Shown here: piece after piece, positions 54,436 through 64,000 of the stretch | Position numbering within the stretch: the first letter of the stretch is position 1 | Layout of the letters: the number at the start of each line of letters is the position of its first letter | Assembly (NCBI GenBank): GCA_033725935.1 | Contig: MU867090.1 | Location: forward strand, 124,001-188,000 | Direction of reading: 5' to 3' | Origin: Cladorrhinum sp. PSN259 | Lineage: Eukaryota > Ascomycota > Sordariomycetes > Sordariales > Podosporaceae | Length of the DNA stretch: 64,000 nucleotides | Program-made: the position numbers and the translations under genes | The notes under the pieces: generated by a model | Databases searched by the model: none | What the model was told of the DNA's origin: nothing | The model's input: only the letters and a program-made list of their open reading frames with translations

Positions 54436-57331
54436 TGTGGATGGTTTGCTGTCTGTGATGTGAGATGTGTATGTGCAGGTAGGTGTGTCAGTTTTTGTTT
54501 TCGCGGTCCAATTGAAGCTTGTAGAGTGAAACCAAATCTTTTTACAGGAAAAGGTAAAAGAACTACAGAAATAATTGGTTTAAATCGTGGTCAATTGAGT
54601 GTTGAGGTCATATTTCCCGATGGGTGGTGACATCATCGGGGTTTGTGTGAAAGTGGGGCAGGGTCCCAATTATCCAAACAGGTCGATGGAAGTTGGGATG
54701 AACGATGTTCATCGTTGTTCCTGCAGCGTTTTGAGAGCAATATTCTGTACGGATACCTTGGACATTTTTTTGAATTTGCAGTTTGCGAATTGCTACACTA
54801 ATTGCTGGGACTCGTCTGCGGATCGGTTTGAGCATCCATGGTTTGGGAATAGCATCGTTAGATTTGGAATTCGTTCGTCAGCAGCATGCAGTTTCGAGAT
54901 CCGATCGTGATCTTACGGGTAAATCCCGAATATCGTGACAGAACAGATGATTGATTCGCTCCCTAATTTAAGTCAATCGATCAAAATCCACTTGCGATAT
55001 TCTTTGGTGATTTGTGATGTATCCAGTTGTTTGTTTCCATTTCTAGACGGAACGGGAAAAAAAAAGAGGGCAAATATAAGCTCCGGTTCTGGGATTCTTG
55101 ACTCAGAAAATTGAAAGATACATGATTTTTCATGTTATTGACCATGACAGGGAAATGAAATGTGATTCGGCTCTTCCCGACTCAGGAATAAGACACACGC
55201 ACATAGGTATGTATCTTTCGGGGAGTCACATGCCCTCTTTGCTTGTGGTCGCACACTTGGTCTCGGCAGTTGCATGCGCAAGCACTCGAGCTTAAAAGGC
55301 AAAGATCGCCTACCGGGCTGTAGGATTTGGAAATCCCGAATGTTCCCAGAGCTGCATGTCTGGCATGAATATGGTTCGAAAGAGGGGAGAAGAACCATTA
55401 AATGAGTCCTAAACTTGTTCTGAACCAATCTGGAGGGATGACTTCCAATTGGTCGCAGTGAATATCACATACAAGTTCCTTGGTTCCACCATATTCCGTA
55501 GATCCCGCTGTCACCAATGTGATGGTGCAATTGAAATCACGTCTTTTTAGTTTTATACGCCAGTGAACCATTTCATCCCACCCCCGGAGACCGCTTCCGG
55601 GACACCTTCGATGCCTGTTCAGCTGAGAGTAACAAGGTTCAAGTACCTTGGAACGGCAATGGCGTTCAGGTACGGACCGAATGAGCCGGTGAAGAGAGAA
55701 CAAGAGCTTTTCATCTGCAGCCTTCCTGCAGGTATCTGGGTGCTTGATGCCACACACCACTCTAGACGGCAATAATGTTGTTGGTACGAACAACAAACCT
55801 TGAGAATACATCAGCGACCAACTGCATACGCTTCGGTCAAATCAAAAGTGCCGAACCTGATTCTTGGGTCAACCAAGTTGACTTTGAGCCTGTGACTGAG
55901 AGAGATGTCTGGGCATGGCTGCGGCCCAGCAATGCAAGGAAGGACATTCGGTAGGTTCAACATTTGGCCGATGATGTTCCAAGAGAGTTGGTGTTACACA
56001 AATTCTCGGGAGGTCATCGCTGCTTCTATTGGTCAATGATGTTCCGGTGTGAGACCTGGTTGATGGTGATAGCCCCCCAGTCTGGCGGTAACCGCCCACA
56101 TCTCTGCCGTGGCACCGATCGAGTTGCTTATGCAGCTGCCAGTGTTGCATTCAAGAACGCCCCTGGGCCCAAGCAAAGGGAACATGGAAAAAGGTTAATA
56201 ATTGTCGGAGGCCAAGAAATGGCGTATGCACCTGTGGGGTAGACAGGCGGTGATTTGCAACAAGGATGGTGATATAAGCAGGGCATCGTCCTTGCATGCT
56301 GGATCTGATATGGCCTGGACCTAACGGAGGTCAGTCTGAGCGTGCGGAGGGATTCTGCGTCAGTGTGCAGTATCCTTCACAGGTGCCATGCAGACCGCAC
56401 ATTCCTTAATTCCGCATTCCCATGCGTGGCAGGCCGCTGCCACCTGCTCTGGTCTGCCTGCATGAACCGATCTGTCGATATCCTCGATGCATTGGGGAAT
56501 TGCTCGTCGTTTGTTGGCATTTCTGGCAGGTGCAACCGTGCAGTCTCCAGCTGAAGTTGGGAAAATGTGGGCATGCTGGGGCCCGAGAGTTCGATCCAAT
56601 TCCTACTTGGGACAATTAGGGAGTCCTAATTGGGAACCTGGGATTGTCGATCACCTCGGCCACATTTCCCCAACGGCCCGATCGAAGGCGTAACGGTGCT
56701 TTAAAAAAAATTGAAAAAACAAAAAGAAATCAATGCGAGATTTGCTCAGATTGTGGGTATCAGAGTTTTTTAATGAATCAACTTTCAATCTTGGTTCCGA
56801 CAATGTCCATGTTGAGATGAAAAGGCGGGATCAGGGGTGGTCAGCAACAAGACCAAAACCCCAGATCCTGGCCACATATCCCGGTACCCCCCACCACTGA
56901 CCAGTGACGTTCGAGGCGGAGAGTCAAGGCAAGTTGCACCTGCGAATATCAGTGGAGTTCGGCCGGTGAGCCGGTTAGGATGAGATCCATGGGATGGGTG
57001 GATGGGATGGATGGGGTGAGATGGGACGACCCGAGACTTGGATGACAACCTGGAAGTGCAAGGTGCAATCGGTGGAGGTCGGCGACCATTCAGAGACTTG
57101 GATCATTGAATGTTGGGCCCCGTCCTGCATCATGGCGGCAAGTCAAAATCCTGCGGAAGGGATGGCCGGCAGTAAGTTTGGATCTCACTCGGGGAAATCG
57201 GAGCTTGGGCTTCGTGGACTGATGCAGGGAAGGACCAACCGATATAAACTCTGGAGAACCCTGCATTAACCCCAGCCTGGATGCTCCCCCTTCCTTCATC
57301 TCTGCCACACGACTCTTGATATTATCTCACC
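54436..57331. other. 2.9 kb region without a supported gene
   Basis: Many frames of 60-140 codons overlap on both strands between 55100 and 57270. None has a domain, a signal peptide, or splice signals joining it to a longer product. GATGGGATGGATGGG-like short repeats lie at about 56990-57020. The last 300 bp include the promoter of the transcription factor gene. The 55400-56700 stretch has balanced base composition and could be a decayed gene, but I cannot name one. Confidence 0.45.
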
Positions 57332-59331
57332 ATGGCTGCTCGCCGAACCAAAAGTACATGCGCGACCGGAAGCCAACCCAGACAGCTTCCAGGTCCGGCT
57401 TGCGAGGGATGCAGAAAGCGTAAGCTTCGTTGTGACAGACAGCGCCCAACATGTGCTACCTGCGCTGAATCAGGCATCGAGTGCGACATTAATACCAATC
57501 GTCTTGCCCGAGGACCCAGGAAGGGCGATCTCAAGGCTCTCAGAAATAGAGTTGGTAAGTTGACCGTCTTCACCGCCTTTGCCATATCCTCATGATGTTA
57601 ACATGACATTCTCTACCATTAGTGGCATTAGAACGACGCCTCAGTCTCGAACAGATCCAGGGGCAGCTTCCAGAGGATTGGACAACCGTCCCTGAGCATT
57701 CAGATTCACAAGCAATACTTGAGCTATCACCTCTTTGCACTAGCCCCAATACGGGATTCTTCCATTATCCATCCCCATCCCACAGCAGCCCTCTTTCATG
57801 GAACGACGAGATCCAAGTTCAGCAAGTTACTCCATTAACACCAACCACGTCCATGGCACCACTTTCGTTTTCGACGTTTGCTTTCCCTCCCACACCAGAG
57901 ACACCATCAAAGCCCAAGCTTGTTGATGACTTGATGCAAGCTGATCTGTAGGTGATTATTCACCAAAGACATTCTGCCATTATCTAACTGTTGTTACAGG
58001 GACCAAATCTACTTTGACCGAGTGCATCCAAATGTCCCAATATTCAATCAGTCAAGATACTTTTCCCGATCGCGTCAACATCCAGTCACAACTGGGCCCA
58101 ACTACTTGCTCTGCCTTCAATATGCCATGTGGACGTTGGCAACAGCACTTTCGTCCCAGTTCGAGGAGCTGGGCAGGCGTCTGTACCAGGAAACTAGAGA
58201 TATGTTGGAGGAATTTGACGTCAACGATCAGGATCTAAATGTCGTACCAATGGAGCAAGTGCAAGCTTGGTTACTACTCGCGTATTATGAGCTAGCCCGG
58301 TGTAACAATCGAAGGGCATGGACCACGGCGGGGCGAGCATTTCGGCTAGTACAGTTGTCCCGATTGCACGAAGTAGACAGTCCAGAGTCTCAAATCGAGT
58401 TTGACGACCCCATTTCGGTGGAGGAGAGGAGGAGAACGTTTTGGATTGCTTATGGTCTCGATCGTCTGATATGTATCAGGAATCGCTGTCCATTGACCCT
58501 GACAGAGGAAACAGTGAGTACTGCTATCTTTGCCCTTGATCGCGAGCTCACAAAAAGACTGATATTTCTTAGATTTATACCAGATTACCATCCCACGAGA
58601 TGCCTTTCCAAAGTGGGCAACCGGTTCCTTCATGTTTTCTTTCAGAGGCAATAGCCTCGGGCGATCACAGTCTCCTGTCGCCATTAGCAGAATCCGCCAT
58701 TCTCGCCAGCGTCTGCGGGCGCGCTCTTTCCCACGCTAGGTCCTCAAGAGTGGACCGAGCATACAGCGCTGCATCAGTAGAATTTTGGGTGCGGCACAGA
58801 TGGGTCGAGAGCATGTTGACAAGAATCATCGACGGCTTGAGTACCAAAAGCTCGGTCTCGTCAGCGCCGTCTGACCCCATGGTACTCTTCACTCTGATGT
58901 TGGCACATTCTACTACAATATTCATGTGTCAAATTGTGGAGACACTGGGAATGGACAATCAGTATCAGGTTACGGTGATGGAGTATCAGACGCGGGCTAT
59001 GAATGCCGCGAGGGAGATTACAAGACATACCAAAGCCCACGAGCATATTGGTTTTTTCAAGGTGAGATAATATCCGTAGCGAGAGTTTGCGGCAATGGCA
59101 ACTAACATATATTAATAGGCACACATATTTCTTCCTTGGACTATTTCGTTGGCAGCATCGAACTTTTTGAGCAACTCAAGTCAGGTTGTGGATTCAGAGA
59201 GTCAATTTTTACTGAACGGAGGGTTATTTTCTTGCATGGATGCACTAAGAAAGATGCAGAGTTTTAATAGTCTAGCGAGGGAGCATTTGTCTGTATTGGA
59301 GTCACAAGAGTTTGGAATAGTCGGACTCTGA
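57332..59331 (+). CDS. Zn2Cys6 transcription factor with fungal-specific regulatory domain
   Basis: Five exons (57332-57554, 57623-57947, 58000-58513, 58573-59061, 59119-59331) keep frame throughout and give 587 residues. The DNA-binding domain is near the N-terminus: ACEGCRKRKLRCDRQRPTC, then ATCAESGIEC. It has six Cys with the C-x2-C-x6-C spacing of Gal4-type clusters. Exon 2 encodes a Ser/Pro/Thr-rich linker. From exon 3 on is the fungal-specific middle homology region: FDRVHPNVPIFNQSRYF, VQAWLLLAYYELARCNNRRAW, and RRRTFWIAYGLDRLICIRNRCPLTL. These factors bind CGG half-sites in the nucleus and often control nearby metabolic genes. No metabolic cluster is visible here, so the target is unknown. 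The N-terminal presence of CEGCRKRKLRC-type zinc cluster is certain; the exon 4-5 splice is the least supported. Confidence 0.92.
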
Positions 59332-60135
59332 ATACACGAGTTGAAAATTCCAACTTTGCCAGAAAGGTGTAAAATCGTGTCTTCAGACTTTTGTTTTTAC
59401 AGTCCCTCGTAGCACTATGACCATCCAAAAATGATTTGCTATGTACACGTTACCAGGTACCTCTAGGCAACCCAGACAAGCCGTGTGCGGTTTTTTACTT
59501 GCTCTTTTTTCTTTATCACGAGTCATGCAGAGTGAAACATTACCAGTCACAGTCAGAACGTGACAAAGTCGATCAGTTGTAGTTCTGAGGCTTCTCATGA
59601 TCGCCATTGCATATGGACTCTACGCTACGCTTACACACACAAGCACAGATCATCCACTAGCCTTTTTCAAGAAGGTGGTTTTGTTATTTTGTTGTGATTA
59701 TGTACAAAGTTTGGTAAGTTACATGTACACATACCCATACTATCTAACCGGTAGTGTAAAATGCCAGCCCACATACATATGTACCCACCAAACCTGTTTT
59801 GATCTAGTGATTGTTGAGCCGTTCTGGCAGCCCACAATACCACCAAGCACGGTATGAAATCACTAATTGAAAGAAGTGCGCCGTACGTACATGTAAGAGA
59901 GGGTTCCGAACATTAAACCTAATACGGGTTGTGATCTTCGCTCTTCCTCCAATTGAGTACAAAAACACTGTTTAAGCTAGTAATGGTGGTGCGGGATGTT
60001 CGGTACCGAGGTTGGTGAGAAGGAACGGGTTGGTTGCACGACATTGGGCGTTGGTTGTTGTTGTTGGTGGTGGGTGGTGGTGGTGTTGATCAAGGTTTTG
60101 GTGCTCACTCAGCATAGCCGCGCCGCGTGGTATGC

Positions 60136-60166
<31 letters not shown>

Positions 60167-62738
60167 GTAACCCGTTCAAAAACTTGATAAGACAGGCAGG
60201 CAGGCAGGCAGGCAGGCACATCACTGTAAACTTTGAACAAACGGTTTTAAATAAAGATAAGGCAACTTTTGCACACAATATTGATGCCGCGCCCACTTTT
60301 CCATTTTAGATTTTGTTCCGCCCAATAAAAAAATACACGCGTAGGTAGTTACAGTATAAGGGATTTCTATCGTTGCTAAATTCGGACGGACCATTTGCCA
60401 CTTTTGCGCGGTGGGGGTTCCGACCGAAACTTGATCAACATGGTCGTCATATGTCTCTGATGAATGTGATAGAAACACACATCAAAATCACAACGGGAGT
60501 GGAAACCAAGGAAGAGAATCATTACGAGCCAAGATTTCGCGACACAACGGCTCGGTAATTTCGTGCCAAAGTGACAAGTGACAAGTGACATGTGCACTAG
60601 GATTACAGTACTCGTCCGAGTCGGCATATCGGTATCCGTAGTGTATATGCGTTGCGTAGATCATCAAATCCAACCTGTCAATCAGTCAGTCAGTCCCATG
60701 CTCAATCGTCCTATTTATGTGACTATCGATCTCCTAAAAATTGATAGTAGCATATGCACCACCCCCATCGGTATTCGCAAAGAGTTCAAGTTTCGTGGCG
60801 GTGTACAGTACTCCATCCCGCAAGCCTTCCGACTCCTGCAAGCCCTCCGACTCCTGGCAACCTTGTGCTTTACGTGGTGGTCTCGGATAGCTTAATGTTA
60901 GCGTCCAAGGTTATTTTCCAAGACCACCACGTACCCTTGCGGTTTTGTCCCAAAAATGCAAGATCAGCTAATCACGATCGGGAATCGGGAAAATCGGGAT
61001 CTGCACATGTTTTTTTCACCGAAAAAACAACAAAGGCATACGCTAAAATGATCGACGTATGTAACTAACCAACCGTCCGTCCACACCGTCCCCATCATCC
61101 ATGCAAACACCCTTCACCCCCCAACCGTTTGTCGATCATTTCTTTTAGTGCACCTTTGTTTTGTATCGCATTGTTTCGTGAGTTTCGTGAGTTCGTGAGT
61201 TGAGGGAGCCATGTCCAGGTGATCGGTACTCCGTTATCGGCGTTATTACAAAGCCTGATCATCAAGGTTCTCAGACAACGCAACTTCGTTTGATCCCGCC
61301 TTCGTTCTGGAAGGAATTTGTTCCCCCAAAAAATGTGAGAGGTCATAGATTGACAAAGATGTTCTTTATTAAAAAAAAAATTCGATGCGGGAGAATAATT
61401 TTAGTTGTCATTCACGACGCATGTCCGATGGTTTTTTGCGGTGCTATATTAAAATTAGATTTTGGAAAAAAAAGAAGAGATCTGAAAAAGGAGGATAAAT
61501 TGAGTGAATGAACTGTGATGATGATGGTGATGGTGGGTGATTGGGTTTGGAGGGTGTCGAATAGGGGAGTTTTGCACACACCCCTTGGAGCCTGCGTGAG
61601 TCGAAGTCGAGAGATCATGATGAAATTAGGATATTTATGAGAAGGGTTCTGATCGTGATAACGGATGAATTTATCACTGTGGAACCGCTCTGCATGTACT
61701 GTAGGTAACCATGATCCTTTATAGCAATGGGTGCATTATAAGCCCGTGGTTTGCCATAGATTAGGGAGCACCACTCGGAGTATCATTACCACGCTTACTT
61801 GCCAGTGTTTAAACCACATGACACCTACACACAGGTACATGTATATAGTACCTACTGTCGAAGTCACATGTACATCAGATTCCAGTTCAACCACATTCAC
61901 AGTTGTAGCGTGGAAACAAAATCACGCCGTCAAAGATTGAAGACTCCATGTCGTCAATGGCTATCAAAATGATGCGATCAAAAAGACAAGTCATGTTTGG
62001 AAGGGTCGCGTCGTAACGGCTAGATGGTTGGTTCCTTTTCGAACACTGTTATCACGATCCTTTCTGTACCTTACCAAAAACTTGGAACATGGATGGTTTC
62101 CTGCCATTTCAATACGTCTCAGTTTCTCCATATCATGCATATCATGACTTACCACTTACTCCTTTCCAAACACAACTTACCCTTACTCATGGATGATATG
62201 ATGCCCTTGTAGATGGAATCTTATTCTCTCTTCTACGCATCAGTTTATCTGTTTCATAAATAAAACGAGTCAGCCACTTCTTCACCAGTGCAAGTCCGGT
62301 TTTGACTTATTACTCAGTGCTACACAATTTGGACGGCCCCTATCCATAGTTGCCATTTGCGTAATAAAGTCAAAGCAATGCCAGAAGAAAGGGGTTTTTT
62401 TTTTGTTTTATAACAAAAAGAACAGTCAAAATAGGGTTTTTTTTTGCATCTTGATACAAATTAATGACAAATGTTGTTTTGGGAATCTAACGATTTGGTA
62501 GATTTACCAAAAAAGTAAAAAAGAAAAAAAGTTTTATCGAAATCAAGAATTTCCCTGACTCACATTTTTCCCTCTCATCCATTGGGGCCATACCCCTCGT
62601 GGTTTACTCAAAATCTTTTTTTCTTCTACCGGAGATGAGCAAATTTGTTTTTTATTTTTATTTCTAACCTTCCTAGCCTAAACTTAAAGGAAACAGGAAC
62701 CAGCCCGTCAAATATCAGATAATACCATACAAAACTTT
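59332..62738. other. 3.4 kb gene-free region with simple repeats
   Basis: No frame longer than about 105 codons and none with a domain. It holds a GT dinucleotide run (60135-60163), GGCA tetranucleotide repeats (about 60195-60218), an 18-bp tandem duplication followed by an inverted repeat (60820-60933), several CATGTAC/GTACATG words, and A/T homopolymer tracts at 62390-62540. It could hold non-coding transcripts or long UTRs; nothing was identified. Confidence 0.6.
60135..60218. repeat. Two adjacent microsatellites, (GT)n and (GGCA)n
   Basis: A GT run of about 14 units at 60135-60163 is followed 30 bp later by about six GGCA units at 60195-60218. Confidence 0.9.
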
Positions 62739-63167
62739 TCATTTCTTTTTACCCTTAGACGACGACTTACTGCCACTTCCGCCGGTAAACGGCCAGTTAT
62801 TCGAATATTGCATCGGATGCAAGGAGCTGCTTGTACTAGTAGCAGATAATGATGGCCAACTGGTGTAGAGTGGGTTACTCGAGGAACCAGAAGCTACGGT
62901 GCTGCTTGTCCCGCCGCTGAAGGTCGAAGTTGAGGGCCGAGAAGAAGAAGCCGGGTAGCTTGTAGATGTTGAACTTGTGACTCCATAAGAGCGAGTAACG
63001 CTAATGCTAGAGTCTGAGGAGAAGGGGACACTCGAGGGAACGTTGTAAGGGCGTGTGCTGTTACTGGTGGATGTGCCGGTTGCTACACTGGGATCATTCG
63101 TACGGTGAGTGCTTGATGAGTAGCTCTGGCTTGTGGAAGTGCGTTGTTGGTTGTTTTTGGCACTCAT
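62739..63167 (-). CDS. Ser/Thr-rich small protein of unknown function
   Basis: One open frame of 142 residues starting MSAKNNQQRTSTSQSYSSST and ending in a Lys cluster (SKSSSKGKKK). More than a third of the residues are Ser or Thr. No signal peptide, membrane segment or known domain. The composition suggests a disordered protein. Codon use looks coding, and no competing antisense frame is seen. A start further upstream or an extra exon cannot be excluded. Confidence 0.5.
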   Translation of the reverse strand: MSAKNNQQRTSTSQSYSSSTHRTNDPSVATGTSTSNSTRPYNVPSSVPFSSDSSISVTRSYGVTSSTSTSYPASSSRPSTSTFSGGTSSTVASGSSSNPLYTSWPSLSATSTSSSLHPMQYSNNWPFTGGSGSKSSSKGKKK

Positions 63168-63782
63168 GATGGCACAGCTGCAGGCAAATATAGGTAGTCA
63201 AGATGGTGAATATTTTAAGTTATTGATATCGATGACTGGTTTTTCTTCTAGTATGGAAACAGAAGCTGAGTTAGTAGGAGTAGCCACTTTTACTGGTTCT
63301 TATACCTAGTGACTGCAGCAAGTGTTGACGGAATCAACTTTGGGATGGTTTTTTGCTCCGATGTTGTTATCTCGCGTTGAGCAACTTTTCTTTGTACGTT
63401 GTGAGGACTAACTGGTGCTTAAAAAGTGAACAGACAAAGTTGCTCGATTCTGAGCTGGCAATCACTTGACAACCTGTCACAAATCTGTTGTGATTTTCTT
63501 ATACGAGGTGGCTAAGAACACAGCGCATTCTAATCGGATATCGTGTTCAGTGAAATGCTTAATTATTAAGTATTGCCCGGGCCTTGGAGCTTGCAGAAAC
63601 ATATTTCCGTGATCACTTTGTTGTGCAAAACGAGCTCCTTTAATGACTTCAAAAACCAAAAACTTTCTGTTGTAAAGCCTTGTGAAATCAAGGAAATATA
63701 GTTCGCAAACTAATTAAACAGAATCTTCTGGGGTTTAAAATCCCTCAAAAATACCCACCCATCAACAAAAGAAAGAAATACC
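63168..63782. other. Intergenic region, no gene seen
   Basis: Promoter region of the Ser-rich protein gene and 3' flank of the gene at the right edge. AT-rich; nothing recognised. Confidence 0.5.
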
Positions 63783-64000
63783 CTAAGAACCATCACCACC
63801 ACCCCCTTTCTCTCCTCTAGCTTGCTCCCCCCCTTCCTTCCCCTTCGCCTTTTTATTCCCCCCACACCACTCAACCCACTCCTTAAAACCCCCCGTCTCC
63901 TCGTGATACCCCTGCACGCCCCACCGCTCGCTATTCTTCCGCGAACTCTGACCCGACGGCGCTTCACCTTGACGTATGTTAACCCAAGAGGTGGAGCTTT
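63783..64000 (-). CDS. C-terminal end of a gene cut by the right edge, unknown protein
   Basis: The minus-strand frame read from 63998 continues without a stop to TAG at 63785-63783. It contains WVNIRQGEAPSGQSSRKNSE, then RWGVQGYHEETGGFKEWVEW, a Cys-Gly-Gly and a Lys/Glu/Gly-rich tail. This frame looks more protein-like than the competing Arg-rich frame in the same interval. The rest of the gene lies to the right of the window, so I give no family. Confidence 0.5.
   Translation of the reverse strand, partial: SSTSWVNIRQGEAPSGQSSRKNSERWGVQGYHEETGGFKEWVEWCGGNKKAKGKEGGEQARGEKGGGGDGS

Noticed and set aside
56560..56640. Possible tRNA because of a GAGTTCGATCC word
   Set aside because: No cloverleaf or acceptor stem can be formed around it.

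Overview
This 64 kb window is nuclear DNA of a filamentous ascomycete, most likely a Sordariomycete close to Sordariales (inference). The evidence is: short GT-AG introns of about 55-170 nt with CTRAC-like branch points; an AA9 lytic polysaccharide monooxygenase; a HET-domain protein; a Zn2Cys6 regulator; a P5A ATPase; a mitochondrial malate dehydrogenase with strongly biased C-ending codons; and relic repeats that differ mostly by C/T and G/A changes, as expected of an organism with repeat-induced point mutation (RIP).

Layout. 1-8 kb (+): four secreted proteins in a row: a CPAF/S41-like protease cut by the left edge, an AA9 LPMO, a His/Asp/Cys-rich protein and a Thr/Ser-rich protein with a C-terminal jelly-roll-like domain. 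9-13 kb: a protein of unknown function, a cluster of relic repeats and a HET protein (-). 14-24.5 kb: housekeeping block with mitochondrial malate dehydrogenase (+), the ER P5A-ATPase Spf1 (-), a U6-like snRNA locus (-) and a coiled-coil protein (-). 25-32.2 kb (+): a tandem array of five related small secreted Cys-containing proteins, resembling the Hce2/Ecp2 effector pattern. One carries an in-frame stop, one a frameshift, one a 178-residue repeat-rich extension, and one a tandemly duplicated promoter. 32.6-41 kb: an SH3 protein (+), a dynamin/Mx-like GTPase (-), a SIRT6/7-like sirtuin (-), a small unknown protein and an eight-cysteine membrane protein (-).

41-45 kb is gene-poor, with a degraded dispersed element and a 486-bp inverted repeat. 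45-54.5 kb: a second, Hst3/Hst4-like sirtuin (+), a TRIP4/Rqt4-type zinc-finger protein (-), an unknown protein (-) and a small two-exon mitochondrial-type membrane protein (-). 54.4-57.3 kb holds no gene I can support. A five-exon Zn2Cys6 transcription factor (+) lies at 57.3-59.3 kb. Then comes 3.4 kb of low-complexity sequence, a Ser-rich small protein (-) and the 3' end of a gene cut by the right edge (-).

The left part and the 25-32 kb array look like secretome with signs of duplication and decay. The other blocks are conserved cellular genes: TCA cycle, ER membrane quality control, chromatin deacetylation and ribosome quality control. The most notable items are the decaying effector-like array, the large inverted repeat, and the full-length U6-like gene with an abnormal ACAGAGA region. 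Exon limits were read by eye from splice signals and frame continuity and have not been checked against transcripts.
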